Part shown: piece after piece, positions 28,771 to 39,288 of the stretch
How positions within the stretch are numbered: the first letter of the stretch is position 1
Layout of the letters: the number at the start of each line of letters is the position of its first letter
DNA from: Helcococcus kunzii ATCC 51366
Lineage (GTDB): Bacteria; Bacillota; Clostridia; Tissierellales; Peptoniphilaceae
Assembly: GCF_000245755.1 (NCBI RefSeq)
Contig: NZ_JH601088.1
Coordinates: forward strand, 1,616,111 to 1,680,110
Length of the DNA: 64,000 nt
Direction: 5' to 3'
Translations under genes and position numbers: made by a program
The notes under the pieces: model-generated
Database searches by the model: none
Seen by the model: only the letters and a program-made list of their open reading frames with translations
What the model was told of the DNA's origin: nothing

Positions 28771-29922
28771 ATGTTTAAATTAAGAAATCAAAACGTCGAT
28801 GCAAAACACTATCAAAATACATTAAAAGAAATTAGTCATCAACCTGAAAAATGGAAGATAGCTTTTGAAAATTACAATAAGTATTCTCAAGAGATTGATG
28901 ATTTTCTAAAATCAATTGAAGATTCATCAGAAGAAAAAGTTAGAGTTGTTTTTACAGGGGCTGGTACTTCAGAATATGTGGGAAACATTATTGCTGATTA
29001 TTTAGGAAAGAATGATAGATTTAGATTTGAATCAATTGCAACAACAGATATTGTTTCATCTCCATACATTCACTTAAAGAATGAACCAACATTGTTAGTT
29101 TCATTTGCAAGAAGTGGTAACTCTCCTGAAAGTTTAGCTGCTGTAAAACTTGCAGATAAATTAATCGATAACATTCATCATTTAGCGATCACATGTTCAC
29201 CAGAAGGTAAGTTAGCTCAACAATTGGGTACAAGAGATGATTCTTATGTTTTACTAATGCCTGAAGGTACAAATGATAAGGGATTTGCAATGACTTCATC
29301 ATTCTCATCAATGATGCTAAGTTCCTTATTAATATTTGACACTTTAAGTGATGAAGAAAAGAAAACTAGAGTTGAATATATTACTAAACAAGCAGATTAT
29401 GTTTTATCTCAAGAAGATAGAATAAACGAATTGGGTGATTTTGAATTTGACAGAATAATTTACCTTGGCTCTGGCCCATTATATGGACTTACAAATGAAT
29501 GTAGATTGAAGATTTTAGAATTGACTGCAGGAAATATTTCTTCAATGTATGAATCAAGCTTAGGTTTCAGACATGGTCCTAAATCATATGTCGATGATAA
29601 AACATTCATCGTGGGATTAGTTTCAAACAATGATTACACAAGACAATATGATTTAGATATCTTGAATGAAATTCACGGAGATAATATTGCAAGAAAAATT
29701 TTAGCTCTATCCCCTAAAAAACTTGATGTAGAATTTGAACAATTTGTAATTGACACTCCAGAAAATATTGAAGATGTTTATATCGCACTAGTGTATGTAA
29801 TCATCGCTCAACTATTCTCTGTAATGGCTTCAGTTTATGTAGGAAACGAAACTGATACACCATCTAAAACAGGTACAGTTAACAGAGTTGTAAAAGGCGT
29901 TACAATTCACGAATATAAATAA
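28771..29922 (+). CDS. agaS: AgaS-type galactosamine-6-phosphate deaminase/isomerase (SIS domains)
   Basis: 383 residues, the same as AgaS of the GalNAc pathway. Two SIS domains: [16 protein letters not shown] and [13 protein letters not shown] in the first, [20 protein letters not shown] and [10 protein letters not shown] in the second. AgaS converts galactosamine-6-P to tagatose-6-P and ammonia. Starts after GGGAGGAG. 14 bp before lacD, so co-transcribed. A GalNAc-6-P deacetylase would be needed for GalNAc and is not in the window. Confidence 0.9.
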   Translation: MFKLRNQNVDAKHYQNTLKEISHQPEKWKIAFENYNKYSQEIDDFLKSIEDSSEEKVRVVFTGAGTSEYVGNIIADYLGKNDRFRFESIATTDIVSSPYIHLKNEPTLLVSFARSGNSPESLAAVKLADKLIDNIHHLAITCSPEGKLAQQLGTRDDSYVLLMPEGTNDKGFAMTSSFSSMMLSSLLIFDTLSDEEKKTRVEYITKQADYVLSQEDRINELGDFEFDRIIYLGSGPLYGLTNECRLKILELTAGNISSMYESSLGFRHGPKSYVDDKTFIVGLVSNNDYTRQYDLDILNEIHGDNIARKILALSPKKLDVEFEQFVIDTPENIEDVYIALVYVIIAQLFSVMASVYVGNETDTPSKTGTVNRVVKGVTIHEYK

Positions 29923-29936
29923 GTTTAGGAGTAAAT

Positions 29937-30914
29937 ATGAAAATTATATCAGAACAAAAATTTAAAAGACTTGAAAATTTATCAAATAAAGATGGCGTAA
30001 TCGCAGCACTAGCAATTGACCAAAGAGGTGCATTCGAAAAAATGATGCCTGGTATTGAAGGCGAAGAAAGAACTTCAAAAATTAAGGAATACAAAAACCT
30101 TATTTCAGAACACTTAACGCCATACGCTTCTTCAATCCTACTTGATCCAGTTTATGGTTTAGATGCAATCAACAAGAGAGATAAAGATGCTGGTTTACTA
30201 ATGGCGTACGAAATTACAGGTTATCGTGATGACTACAGACTATTAGATTTAACAGAAAATCTTTCAGTTAAAAGAATCAAAGAAATGGGTGCAGATGCAG
30301 TAAAAATCTTACTTTACTACGATGCAGACGATACTGAAGAAAACAATGACAAAAAAAGAGCTTCTATTGAGAGAGTTGGATCAGAATGTCTTGCTGAAGA
30401 TATGCCATTCTTCCTAGAAATCTTAACATACGACAACAAAATCAAAGACCAAAAATCAAAAGAATTTGCCAAAGTTAAACCACACAAAGTTTTAAGTGCA
30501 ATTAAAGAATTCTCAAAAGAACAATACAATGTTGACGTACTAAAATTAGAAGTTCCTGTAAATATGAACTATGTTGAAGGATTCTCTGATGACTATGTTT
30601 ACACTAGAGAAGAAGCTCTAAAACATTTCAAAGACCAATCCGACAACACAAATCTTCCAATCCTATATCTAAGTGCTGGTGTTAGTGCAGAACTATTCCA
30701 AGACACTCTAAGATTTGCAAATGAAGCCGGAACAGAATTCCACGGTGTACTTTGCGGTAGAGCAACTTGGGCTGGCGGCGTAGATGTATTCCTAGAAAAC
30801 AAAGAAGACGGAATAGAATGGATTAAAACTACAGGTAAGGACAACATCGAATCATTAAATAAAGTAATAAATGAAACATGTAAATCATGGAAAGAAAAAC
30901 TTGGTACAAACTAA
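29937..30914 (+). CDS. lacD: Tagatose-1,6-bisphosphate aldolase
   Basis: 325 residues, class I LacD type. The Schiff-base lysine is in DVLKLEVPV (about residue 204). Other hallmarks: [10 protein letters not shown] at the N-terminus, LLDPVYG, and [12 protein letters not shown] near the C-terminus. Cleaves tagatose-1,6-bisphosphate to DHAP and glyceraldehyde-3-P. Last gene of the agaS-lacD unit, followed by a long terminator hairpin. Confidence 0.95.
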   Translation: MKIISEQKFKRLENLSNKDGVIAALAIDQRGAFEKMMPGIEGEERTSKIKEYKNLISEHLTPYASSILLDPVYGLDAINKRDKDAGLLMAYEITGYRDDYRLLDLTENLSVKRIKEMGADAVKILLYYDADDTEENNDKKRASIERVGSECLAEDMPFFLEILTYDNKIKDQKSKEFAKVKPHKVLSAIKEFSKEQYNVDVLKLEVPVNMNYVEGFSDDYVYTREEALKHFKDQSDNTNLPILYLSAGVSAELFQDTLRFANEAGTEFHGVLCGRATWAGGVDVFLENKEDGIEWIKTTGKDNIESLNKVINETCKSWKEKLGTN

Positions 30915-31010
30915 TCCTCTTCACAATTTGCAACCACATGATTTACGCTTGCTTTTTTTAATAAAATGGTATATACTTTAATTGTAAAATTATTTGAGTA
31001 CCATAATCAT

Positions 31011-31072
31011 AAAAAGTACAGAGCCTGATACAAATGACTTCACAGTCATCTTGTAGCAGGTTCTGTGCTTTT
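31011..31072. terminator. Bidirectional terminator after lacD
   Basis: Long hairpin from AAAAAGTACAGAGCCTGATA to the pairing end CAGGTTCTGTGCTTTT, centred on AATGACTTCACAGTCATC. T-run on the lacD side, A-run on the other. Confidence 0.85.
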
Positions 31073-31119
31073 AAAATGGAATTTTTAGGGTGTTTTTGGG
31101 TGTTGGAATGGGAGTTTGT

Positions 31120-31345
31120 GCAATGGACTTTCTGGAGGAAGAGAGTGATAGGTGTGGGAATAAAAATGTGGACAATAATGGGATTTTCTGGAGGATGGGA
31201 ATGATGGTGCGTGGGAATGGGATTTTGAGGTATATAAGAGTTTCTGTAGGATGAGAGTGTTGGTGCGTGGAGATGGGATTTTGAGGTATAATGGATTTTC
31301 TGGAAGATGGGAGTGTTGGTCGTGGAGATGGTTTTTTTTGGTGAG
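31120..31345. repeat. GT-rich 56-bp tandem direct repeats, four units
   Basis: TTTCTG starts at 31129, 31185, 31241 and 31297, exactly 56 bp apart. Each unit runs TTTCTGGAGGATGGGA..GGTGCGTGG..ATGGGATTTTGAGG with drift. Plus strand is G/T-rich throughout. Confidence 0.8.
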
Positions 31346-31418
31346 ATTAGCGGAATTATGGGTTGAAATGCAGTGTTGTGTATATTTATTTAATTAATTT
31401 ATTAAATACACTTAATTT

Positions 31419-31720
31419 TATGGTCCGTTTATACCCCTCTAGGGTATTTCTAAGACCATACAAAATTTTTTTATGGTCTAAAATAACCCCTCTATGGTAT
31501 ATTTAGTACCATATTTTATGTTAATAATTTCACTTTTTATTTGATTTTTCTCTATTTTCTTAATTTTCCCTTTTATTTTTCATTTCATATTCAACTTTTC
31601 TGAATACATAAAATTTTATGGTATCTATTATACTCCCGAGTGGTAAATTCAGACCACAAATTTTTAATTTATACTCTTTTTTATACCTCCCCAGGGTATT
31701 TGGGTACCATTACTTCTCGA
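31419..31720. repeat. Hairpin units, TATGGTC/GACCATA type, 53-bp spacing
   Basis: Units start at 31419 and 31472 (53 bp) and at 31617 and 31670 (53 bp). Outer arms are TATGGTC and GACCATA or close variants. Inside each loop is a smaller palindrome of the type ATACCCC..GGGTAT (31430-31446, 31683-31699), so each unit can form a nested hairpin. Confidence 0.75.
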
Positions 31721-31795
31721 AAATTCTGAAATAACTGCACTTAAAATCTTGCTCCACAACACTCACTCCTTACACCTCTCTATTTAAACCGGTAT

Positions 31796-31815
31796 ATACC
31801 CTCCTCCGGGGTATC
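31796..31815. repeat. ATACCC/GGGTAT palindrome
   Basis: ATACCC and GGGTAT arms around an eight-base C/G-rich loop. Placed 27 bp beyond the GH31 terminator, matching the place of the 12618-12642 copy after the GH110 gene. Confidence 0.6.
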
Positions 31816-31841
31816 CTCCTCTTCCTTTTCTCCACAACAGA

Positions 31842-31865
31842 AAAAAGAGGCCGAAGCCTCTTTTT
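31842..31865 (-). terminator. Terminator of the GH31 gene
   Basis: AAAAAGAGGC and GCCTCTTTTT arms with loop CGAA; same hairpin as at 12665-12688 apart from the loop. Confidence 0.85.
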
Positions 31866-31877
31866 CCATTTTTTCAT

Positions 31878-34800
31878 CTATCTTTTTCCAATCAGTCTTC
31901 CATCCCAAGTAAAGTTGTACCATCTTCCGTCAATCCATTGTTTTCCAGAAACTCTTGTACCTGTAGAAGGTCTTAGATATCTCCATACACCGTCAATGTA
32001 TTGCCAGCCGTACGCTTGAGTGCCTGTGCCTTCTCTGAAGTACATCCAACCTAGTGGAAGTTTTTGCCAGCCTGTGGCAAGTGTTCCTGAATTTCTGAAG
32101 TATCTCCATGAGCCGTCGATAAATTGTTTACCTTGTACCATTGAGCCGGAACTTAATCTGAAGTAGTATTTTGCACCATTTTCAGGGTTTGTCCACCAGC
32201 CTTTTTGATATCTTGTTTCAGGTCCTTCAAGTGATAGCCAGATTTTATTATTTTCGTGGTATGTTTGAGCCATTGATTCACCCTTGGAATTGAAGAATTT
32301 CCATGTCTTGTTTATCCATTTCCATTCTGACTTGGCTTGTTTACCGTGGTCGTAATATGTCCATTTACTTCCAACTTGTTCCCAACCATGTCTTTCTTCA
32401 GGTTTTTCTTTATCAGCTAATTCTTTTTCTAGCTCTTCAGCTCTCTTTTCAGCTTCTTCTTTCGCTTTCTTCATAGATTCAAGCTCTTCCTTAAGTCTAG
32501 CTTCTTCTTTTTGTAGGTCTGAAATTTCTTTTTCTTTCTCTACAACTTTATCTTCAGCTTCCTTCTTATCCTTTTCAATTTGTTCCTTATCTTTCACTTC
32601 TTGCTCAAGTTCAGAAACTTTAGCTTCTAGAGATTTAACTTTTTCAGTCTTTTCTTTAAGTTCTTGTTCAACTTGTGCTTTTTGTGCAGTTAATTCTTCA
32701 AATTGTTTTGTTAATTCCGCTACTACCGCTCTAGCTTTAGCAACTTCTGATTCAGGATCTTCTAAAATATTTTCAAGTTCTTTCTTAGCTTTATCTAATT
32801 CAGCTTTTGTATCAGCAATTTCTTTTTCTAGAGCAGCTTTTTCATCTTCAAGTGCTTTAACTTTTTCTTTAAGAGAATTGATTTCTTCTTTAAGTTTTGC
32901 TATTTCTTGATTTGCCGCTTCTAGGCTTTTTTCAAGTTCTGATATCTTATCTTTAGATTCTGTTAATTCAGTTTCCTTAGAATCTAATTCTTTTTGTTTT
33001 TCAGCTAATTCTTTTTCTTTTTCAGCTAAGTCTTGTTTTAGTTTTTCAACTTCTTCTTTTAATTTTTCATCATTCATAGGTATTTCATAAAGTTCAATTT
33101 CTCCAATTGACATCATATAATTGGTTGTAACTTTATCGTAGGTATCTTTAACGATTACTTCTACCTTTGTATATGCAATATCATTAGTTAATATTTCTGC
33201 TATAGCATCGTCCACTTTGAATTGGTGATCTTTAGTAAATACTAGTTCTTTGCCGTTATAGACATTTACTGTAATATTCTTCAACGAACCATTACCATTA
33301 GGTCTTTTTGCAACTATTACTTTATTTAGTAATTCTCTTTCACCTTGTGGTGTCAATGTAATAGTTTGTGGCAGTTTAACATTTTCTGGTAATTTTCCAT
33401 TTTCATCCCAGTTAGCTTCCCAATTCCATTTCAATTCTGCTAATGAAGTTCTATCCCCGTCGTTTACATTTGATAGAGGAGCACCATTCTTACTTTCGTA
33501 CGCACTTTCATCACCTGAAACTACAATTTCATCAATTGGTACTCTAGTAACTTCAACTTCTGGAGTTGGTTCTTTTTCTTCTTCTCCAATAGCTTCTTTG
33601 TAGAATAGATTTTTATCAACTAATTGAGCATTTGTCATGTTAAAGTCAACTACAGTATCTTTCAACGCTTGTAATTCAATTGTTGCTAATTCACCATCAG
33701 TATTAATTGGGCTGATATTGCCATTTCCTAACATCATATAAATATCTGTCTTACCATCAGTATGGGTTCTTTCTTTAGAATATGAATCCATATCTTTTGT
33801 TAATTCAGCTTTTGAGATGCTCAATAGTTTGAAATTATCTTTATTTAGTGGAATTTCAGCACTTAATGCATTTACATCTTTTAGTCCCTTTCCTTTAAGA
33901 GTTAATGTAAGTTTTTCTCCACTTTTAACTTCAGTTTTATCTGCGGATAGGACAATATCTCCTGCAACTTTCTTCTCATTTGTGTATTGTCTATCTTCTG
34001 CTAATGTTTGAACTAAATTAATATCATAGGCATCGATTAAACCATTCTTATTGTAGTCGAATTTTTCAACATATCCATTCCAGTCTGAATCTACTGGTTT
34101 AAGACCTGAATAGTTTTCAAAGAATGTTAAATCTGAGGCATCAACAGTTCTATCGTTATTTGTATCTCCTAAGATTTCCATCTTTGATCCATTATCCTTC
34201 AAGATATAGAATTCAGAACCTGAACCAAATCCGCCCACTGCTTCTTTAATTAATATTCTTACATATCTTGCTTTTAGATCGCCGAAATCGTGATTTTTTG
34301 GATTACCTGTTCTTTCCCATGTTAAATCCTTACCTTCATCCCAATGTCTACCATCTAAACTTGTAGATATCTTGTACTTAGTGATTGTTCCATTTCCTGC
34401 ATCTTCACGTGGAATGTATTCCAAATGATCTAAGCTATATATGCCACCTAAATCAGCTGTAACTGTGATTGGAACTTGAGAAATACCCCATTTTGTATGC
34501 CATGCAGTTGTTGGATCTAAATCGAACATATTTTTAACTGGTGTACCAGGTTGATCTTCCTTATCGATCGTTACATTTGTCGCTTTTATAGCATTTCTAT
34601 AAGGATCTAATTCAGTAGTAACTTTTAGTTCTTCAGACCAATCAGAAACACCTTTTGTATTTCTTGATCTAATATTAAATGTATATTCTGTACCATTTTT
34701 TAGACTTTCAAATGCTTTTTCAATCCCTTTAATATTTGTATAAACATTTCCTTCAAATTCGATTTCGTATGTTTGTGCATTTTCTGCTTCATCCCATGCC

Positions 34801-37472
34801 AATTTAATTGAATCATGAGTTACTTCACTTGCTCTTAAATTTGTAGGAACGCTTGGTAATACTTCATCTGTAACTTCTACTTTATCTCCATTTACAAATC
34901 CTGTAAGATTTATCTTCAATTCAGTTTCATTAACATTTACCTTAGCTAATTTAACCTTAAGTACTGGATTTTTCTTGATTTCAACATCTTCAAATGATGA
35001 ACCTTCTGTTGAGAATTGATTCAAATCAACATTTTCATCATAGAAATAAACATTCGCACTATTTTCATATTCTTCTAACGTCTTCACTTCTTTAAGATTA
35101 ATAGTTGTGTCATTCGCTAATGCTTTTACTGTTTCAGGTTTTTCAGACACATTAATTAATAATTCTGTTGATCTGTCTGAAACCATTCCTTTATAATTAC
35201 CTTTTGTCTTATTAATATTTACTTCAAGGTTTTTGTCTTTTTGATCTGCTGTGATTAAAGTAGTCGCACTTTCTCCATTTTCATAATTGAATGTCTTACC
35301 GTCATCTTCAAATACTTCAAACTCACTATGACCATCAGCGTAGATATCAAATATTCTATGACTTCTATCTATTTGATTTGGGTTATTATTTGGTTTGTAC
35401 ATTGGTAAGATTGAACCATTCTTAACGAATACTGGAAGCTTCCAGAATGGTGCATCAAATCCGTTTAATATTTGTCCACCTTCATATTGTTTACCTGTGA
35501 AATAATCAATCCAAGTTTCATTTTCTGGTAGATAAATACCGTCTCTAACGTCATCGTAAGTTTCTTCATTCATTTGTGTATCTTGATACACAGGTGCAAC
35601 TAACAAGTTTTTACCAAACATATATTGATATTGTGTGCCAGTTCCATGAGTAAATTCATTAGGGAATTCTAAGAACATAGCTCTTATCATTGGCATACCT
35701 GTATCAGTAGCTTCTTTTGCTAGAGTATATGTGTATGGCATGAATTGTGATTTCATTTTTAGATACATTCTATTAATTGAAACATATGGTTCTCCATGTT
35801 CCCAAGGATTTTTTTGATATGTTCCCCAACCATCCATATATAATTGAATAGGAGTGAATGTCTTCCATTGTGTATCACGTGTCATTATTAATGGACTACC
35901 TCTCCAAATACCGTCCATATCTGAACCTACATTTGGAATACCTGACAATCCTGTACCGATATATGTTGGTAAGTGGAATCTAATATATTCCCAGTTACCA
36001 CCAGATTGGTCACCAGTCCAAATTGAACCATATCTTTGTGTACCAACCCAACCATCTAATGTAACAATGCTAGGTCTTGTATTTGTTGCTTTCTTTTGGT
36101 ATTCATATACATCAGCAATACCATCTAATCCAAAATCATATCCATATCCAACCCAAGCCACGTCAGTTTTTAACGCTCTAACGCCAGCAACAGAGATTTC
36201 TTTTTCAATATCTCTTTCGCCCTTCTTAGGATTTTCAGGATCTTTTGGATGCAATGCCTCTTGAGTCCAAAGTCCAGTTTCAATACCTTTACTATTTGCA
36301 TACTCAGTAAATTGTTTTAGATTTTCAATATCTCCATCTAAACTATCAGTTTGACCATATCCCGCACCATAACCGTCGTTAGGTAAAAACCATCCTAATG
36401 GTACATCATTCTTAATATATCTATCAATAACAGCTCTTGCGGAGAATTGGTCATCATTGTTTAATGTTTCTTTATGTCCATCATCTCCAGAATATTGTCC
36501 TGGTTGATAATCTCTATACCATTTTCCATCTTCAAATAATTTTGCACCACGACTGCCTTCTGCAACTTCAACCCATTGGTCTCTGTTATATGCATTTAAA
36601 TGAGCAGGATAAAAAGCAAATTCTGGTAGAAATGCAGGTTTACCTGAAAGATTAGTGTATTCGTCTAACACACCCTTTGGACCTTTACCAACAAAATAGA
36701 ATGCATCTATTCTGTCTTCATTATGAATTGTTTTAACGACATTCGCATCAGATGAACCAAAATCATATTGTCCAGGTTTGAATGTATTTCTCACAACCCC
36801 ATAACCATTTGTTGACCAATAAAATGGTGCTGGAGATGAAACTCCCCCATCAGTCCACCTGTTTTCATTAACAATTTTTATAACTTTTCCTCTATGAGAA
36901 AATCTACCATTTTGAACACCACCTCCATAGAAGTATTCATTCTTATCATTTGCTAAAGTTTGAATAGTACTTCCATCTTTATGATTAAGTGGTTTACTTT
37001 CTTCAAAAACTACTTTATCCCCATTAAGTAATTTCATTTTTGAAGTAGCTTTATCAACTTCTAAAACTAAATCCTTAGAAGCGATTTTTAACTTTCCATT
37101 TTCTTCCTTAACAGTAGCCTTTACCGCCAATCCTTCTGATTTATAATGATCGAAATCATGTAAAATCGGTGTGGTCTTATGCTCTTCGTTATTAGGAACA
37201 GGGTCTTCTACAAACTCCCCTGTAGGATCCATATACACTCTGACAAGGTTATCTTTGTAAAATTGAACTCTTACCTTTTCCCCAGTACTAATATTTAGAA
37301 CCGTTGAATACTCATCTTGTTCAAAAGATTCAACAGTTCCCAACTGGTTGTAACCTTTATATGCTGTATCCATTTCCTGAGCATATGTATTCTTAAATCC
37401 GATCATATTTAATAACATAATCGCACTTAAAAGTAGACTAAAAATTCTTCTAAAATATTGATATTTTCGCAT
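31878..37472 (-). CDS. Surface GH31 glycosidase, probable alpha-N-acetylgalactosaminidase, multidomain
   Basis: 1864 residues with signal peptide (1-31). GH31 core ~120-720: predicted nucleophile Asp437 in [18 protein letters not shown] and acid/base Asp488 in [10 protein letters not shown]. The sequence style ([18 protein letters not shown] rather than alpha-glucosidase motifs) is like the GH31 enzymes acting on alpha-GalNAc (Enterococcus type). That substrate is inference. Then FN3 (~871-955), CBM32 (~961-1090), dockerin-like (~1097-1155, [14 protein letters not shown]), cohesin-like (~1168-1290), a second F5/8-type domain (~1311-1460), a long coiled coil (~1466-1690) and the wall-binding module (1692-1864) shared with the GH110 protein. 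Strong AAAAGGAGGG before ATG. Confidence 0.88.
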   Translation of the reverse strand: MRKYQYFRRIFSLLLSAIMLLNMIGFKNTYAQEMDTAYKGYNQLGTVESFEQDEYSTVLNISTGEKVRVQFYKDNLVRVYMDPTGEFVEDPVPNNEEHKTTPILHDFDHYKSEGLAVKATVKEENGKLKIASKDLVLEVDKATSKMKLLNGDKVVFEESKPLNHKDGSTIQTLANDKNEYFYGGGVQNGRFSHRGKVIKIVNENRWTDGGVSSPAPFYWSTNGYGVVRNTFKPGQYDFGSSDANVVKTIHNEDRIDAFYFVGKGPKGVLDEYTNLSGKPAFLPEFAFYPAHLNAYNRDQWVEVAEGSRGAKLFEDGKWYRDYQPGQYSGDDGHKETLNNDDQFSARAVIDRYIKNDVPLGWFLPNDGYGAGYGQTDSLDGDIENLKQFTEYANSKGIETGLWTQEALHPKDPENPKKGERDIEKEISVAGVRALKTDVAWVGYGYDFGLDGIADVYEYQKKATNTRPSIVTLDGWVGTQRYGSIWTGDQSGGNWEYIRFHLPTYIGTGLSGIPNVGSDMDGIWRGSPLIMTRDTQWKTFTPIQLYMDGWGTYQKNPWEHGEPYVSINRMYLKMKSQFMPYTYTLAKEATDTGMPMIRAMFLEFPNEFTHGTGTQYQYMFGKNLLVAPVYQDTQMNEETYDDVRDGIYLPENETWIDYFTGKQYEGGQILNGFDAPFWKLPVFVKNGSILPMYKPNNNPNQIDRSHRIFDIYADGHSEFEVFEDDGKTFNYENGESATTLITADQKDKNLEVNINKTKGNYKGMVSDRSTELLINVSEKPETVKALANDTTINLKEVKTLEEYENSANVYFYDENVDLNQFSTEGSSFEDVEIKKNPVLKVKLAKVNVNETELKINLTGFVNGDKVEVTDEVLPSVPTNLRASEVTHDSIKLAWDEAENAQTYEIEFEGNVYTNIKGIEKAFESLKNGTEYTFNIRSRNTKGVSDWSEELKVTTELDPYRNAIKATNVTIDKEDQPGTPVKNMFDLDPTTAWHTKWGISQVPITVTADLGGIYSLDHLEYIPREDAGNGTITKYKISTSLDGRHWDEGKDLTWERTGNPKNHDFGDLKARYVRILIKEAVGGFGSGSEFYILKDNGSKMEILGDTNNDRTVDASDLTFFENYSGLKPVDSDWNGYVEKFDYNKNGLIDAYDINLVQTLAEDRQYTNEKKVAGDIVLSADKTEVKSGEKLTLTLKGKGLKDVNALSAEIPLNKDNFKLLSISKAELTKDMDSYSKERTHTDGKTDIYMMLGNGNISPINTDGELATIELQALKDTVVDFNMTNAQLVDKNLFYKEAIGEEEKEPTPEVEVTRVPIDEIVVSGDESAYESKNGAPLSNVNDGDRTSLAELKWNWEANWDENGKLPENVKLPQTITLTPQGERELLNKVIVAKRPNGNGSLKNITVNVYNGKELVFTKDHQFKVDDAIAEILTNDIAYTKVEVIVKDTYDKVTTNYMMSIGEIELYEIPMNDEKLKEEVEKLKQDLAEKEKELAEKQKELDSKETELTESKDKISELEKSLEAANQEIAKLKEEINSLKEKVKALEDEKAALEKEIADTKAELDKAKKELENILEDPESEVAKARAVVAELTKQFEELTAQKAQVEQELKEKTEKVKSLEAKVSELEQEVKDKEQIEKDKKEAEDKVVEKEKEISDLQKEEARLKEELESMKKAKEEAEKRAEELEKELADKEKPEERHGWEQVGSKWTYYDHGKQAKSEWKWINKTWKFFNSKGESMAQTYHENNKIWLSLEGPETRYQKGWWTNPENGAKYYFRLSSGSMVQGKQFIDGSWRYFRNSGTLATGWQKLPLGWMYFREGTGTQAYGWQYIDGVWRYLRPSTGTRVSGKQWIDGRWYNFTWDGRLIGKR
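32400..33075 (-). repeat. Coiled-coil coding region of the GH31 protein
   Basis: About 225 residues rich in Lys, Glu and Leu with heptad pattern (for example [20 protein letters not shown]). It would act as a stalk that lifts the catalytic and binding domains above the wall, and may drive oligomer formation. Confidence 0.75.
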
Positions 37473-37497
37473 ATTCCCTCCTTTTAATGTTACTTGG

Positions 37498-37588
37498 ATT
37501 ATATCAAAACACCGATTTAAATATCAACGATTTGGGATGAAATTGTTATCACCATTTTTACTGCGCAAGCGGTTACATAACGCGCAAG
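37498..37588 (-). promoter_or_regulatory. Promoter of the GH31 gene with cre-like site
   Basis: Minus-strand reading: TTGATA (37522-37527), 18-base gap, TATAAT (37498-37503). Upstream at 37564-37577 is TGTAACCGCTTGCG, which fits the CcpA site TGNAANCGNTNNCA except the last base. GCGCAAG is repeated at 37563-37569 and 37582-37588. Catabolite control is likely. Confidence 0.65.
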
Positions 37589-37770
37589 TGGATATTACCA
37601 GTGATTACAAAAATGTTAATAATATTTAACTTTTAGAAAGTGAATTGGCAAAATATTTTTTGAGGAGAAATTAAGCATATCCTTTGGAGATGTTAATAAA
37701 TACAGTATTGATGGGAAATTATTCAATGAAAAGAATGTTGGATTAATTTATTTTCAAATATTTTAGAGAA

Positions 37771-37788
37771 TATAAATGGTAGTTACCA
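37771..37788 (+). promoter_or_regulatory. Orphan GntR operator TGGTAGTTACCA
   Basis: Perfect palindrome (ATGGTAGTTACCAT) directly after a TATAAA box. The sequence class and spacing match the regulated promoters at 28712-28734 and 42262-42283, but no open gene follows on the plus strand. It may be the front of a decayed gene or serve the GH31 gene from 300 bp upstream. Confidence 0.55.
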
Positions 37789-38094
37789 TTGTGGAGGGGG
37801 AGAATTTTTTGGTGCATCAATATCTGTTGGGGTTGCAGGGTGTGGCATTGTGGTCGAGTGTGGAACTTTAGAGGTGTGAGGGTTGTGGTTTGTTGTTGGA
37901 CTTTAAGATGAGGGGTGAAGGTTCCGGGATCGTAGGTGTGGAACTTTTGTAGAAGAGGGGTACGCGATTGTGGTTGTGAGGTTTGTGGGTGGAATGGAGT
38001 GATTTGGGGTTGGGGGATTCCAGTTGGAGGTGGAAGTGATGTTAGTGGTGTTGGCCCAGGAAAACAAACACCATAAATATCAGTTTTTAATATA

Positions 38095-38182
38095 TTAGCA
38101 CCATATTAAATTTTCGCCTTTTTGGTGCTAATTTCGCCAAAAAATTTTAGCACCATTTGTTGTATTTTCATATTTGGTGCTA
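38095..38182. repeat. Hairpin units, TTAGCACCA/TGGTGCTAA type, 52-bp period
   Basis: TTAGCACCA at 38095-38103 and 38147-38155 (52 bp apart), paired with TGGTGCTAA at 38123-38131 and TGGTGCTA at 38175-38182. Arm length 8-9, loop about 19, spacer about 15. Confidence 0.75.
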
Positions 38183-38444
38183 GTTGCAATCGAAAAGTCT
38201 AAAGGTTCTTAAAATATAAGTGATATTAATGCCCCATTCCTCATGATCCTATCATGAATGGAAGTAAATCCCTTTTTTTAAAATTTAGTTCCAAATGGGC
38301 TCGAACGCTTTGTTTCATAGGATAAATGAAATAACCGAAAAACGGTCCATGCTTATATCAACTACATTTTCGCTAGTCCTTTCCGCATTCTACAGCCTCC
38401 TCATTCTCACATAAAATCACACAATTCCTCCTTTAAAAAAAGGA

Positions 38445-38472
38445 AGAGCCTTGATACGATTACCAAGGCTCT
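38445..38472 (-). terminator. Terminator after the small membrane protein gene
   Basis: Arms AGAGCCTTG and CAAGGCTCT with a 10-base loop. The plus-strand A-run at 38434-38440 gives the U-run for minus-strand transcripts. Confidence 0.8.
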
Positions 38473-38514
38473 GTATGAAAAAATTAAAAAAATAATATTT
38501 CTTAATACTTATTA

Positions 38515-38766
38515 TTACCTTATATTTAATATATCACTAATTACTAAAAATGTACAGCTTAAAATAAAAACATAATCCAATATTGAAAGTTTTTCGTCTT
38601 CTTCATTAAATAGTTTTCTTTGAAAGAATATTATGAAGATGATAAATAAAATGTTTATCGCAATTTTAATATAAGGTAAAATTGTTTGATCAATAAATTT
38701 GTAAAAATAGAATTCTATAGAAAGTATTATTAAAAATATTATGGAAAATATGTATTTTTTCTTCAT
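38515..38766 (-). CDS. Small hypothetical membrane protein
   Basis: About 83 residues from ATG 38766 (MKKKYIFSIIF), with a weak GGGATG-like site upstream; an in-frame ATG at 38796 falls inside a strong hairpin and is less likely. Three hydrophobic segments: ~5-22, ~30-50 and ~65-82, with a charged FNEEDEKLS loop between the second and third. No family recognised. It lies after the PTS operon, beyond the hairpin at 38794-38831, so it may be read through from it. Confidence 0.55.
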   Translation of the reverse strand: MKKKYIFSIIFLIILSIEFYFYKFIDQTILPYIKIAINILFIIFIIFFQRKLFNEEDEKLSILDYVFILSCTFLVISDILNIR

Positions 38767-38793
38767 TATTTCATCCCTATTTAAAAGCTCAAC

Positions 38794-38831
38794 CATAACT
38801 GTTGGGGTACCCCCTCCCCAGCAGTTATGGT
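38794..38831. terminator. Hairpin after the second mannose-family PTS operon
   Basis: CCATAACTG-T-TGGGG pairs with CCCCA-G-CAGTTATGG around a short loop: a 15-bp stem with one mismatch. No long T-run follows, so it may pause, terminate weakly, or protect the 3' end of the PTS mRNA. Confidence 0.65.
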
Positions 38832-38861
38832 GAACTTTACAACATATATAAATTTTTATTG

Positions 38862-39287
38862 TTAGATTCCATCGTCTGATATTTCTTCGTCGGACTCTAC
38901 TAATTCGAAATAGTCAATGGATTCTTTTCCAGTTGTGATTATTTCTTCTAGATATTTTTCAATATCTTGTTCGTCACTTATTAACGCTTGATATGTAAGT
39001 GCAAAGTTAAGTCCTGATAATACTCTTACATTTTCTTGTTGCCCATATAGTAGGACTGATCTGTTGAATGGTGTGCCACCTTTTAGGTCAGTGATAAATA
39101 CTATGTTTTGATAGTTTTGAAGTGATTCGTATGCTTCTTTTATCCTGCCGTCAAGTATGTCAAAGTTGACTCCCTCTTCAAAGTTGACTACTTTAAGGTT
39201 TTCCATTTCTCCAACTACTAGGTCTAAGCCTGATTTTAGTCCTTCTGCATATTTGCCGTGGGCAAGTATTATTACTCCATTAGCCAT
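38862..39287 (-). CDS. PTS mannose-family transporter subunit IIA
   Basis: 141 residues. VIILAHGKYAEGLKSG contains the phosphorylated His (residue 10); TDLKGGTPFN is typical of EIIA-Man. Takes phosphate from HPr and passes it to IIB. Last PTS gene of the operon YajC-IIB-IIC-IID-IIA. As the first PTS (25-27 kb) lacks a IIA, this protein may serve both. Confidence 0.92.
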   Translation of the reverse strand: MANGVIILAHGKYAEGLKSGLDLVVGEMENLKVVNFEEGVNFDILDGRIKEAYESLQNYQNIVFITDLKGGTPFNRSVLLYGQQENVRVLSGLNFALTYQALISDEQDIEKYLEEIITTGKESIDYFELVESDEEISDDGI

Positions 39288-39288
39288 A

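Larger units (their letters stand above)
31073..31841. other. Intergenic region between lacD and GH31 gene: GT-rich repeats, hairpin units, palindromes
   Basis: No gene seen. Contains four 56-bp GT-rich tandem repeats (31120-31345), TATGGT-type hairpin units (31419-31720) with ATACCCC/GGGTAT inner palindromes, and a further palindrome at 31796-31815. Confidence 0.6.
37589..38444. other. Intergenic region with operator remnant, GT-rich block and hairpin units
   Basis: No intact gene. 37660-37767 contains a short coding-looking remnant (FGDVNKYSIDGKLFNEKNVG) that ends in a stop. 37771-37788 has a TATAAA box followed at once by TGGTAGTTACCA and a GGAGGGGGA site without an open frame behind it. 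37800-38050 is G/T-rich. 38095-38182 holds two TTAGCACCA hairpin units. 38240-38440 shows nothing clear beyond a small palindrome near ATGATCCTATCAT. Confidence 0.55.

Noticed and set aside
38290..38330. Possible tRNA T-arm (GTTCCAAATGGGCTCGAAC)
   Set aside because: No acceptor stem or anticodon arm can be placed around it.
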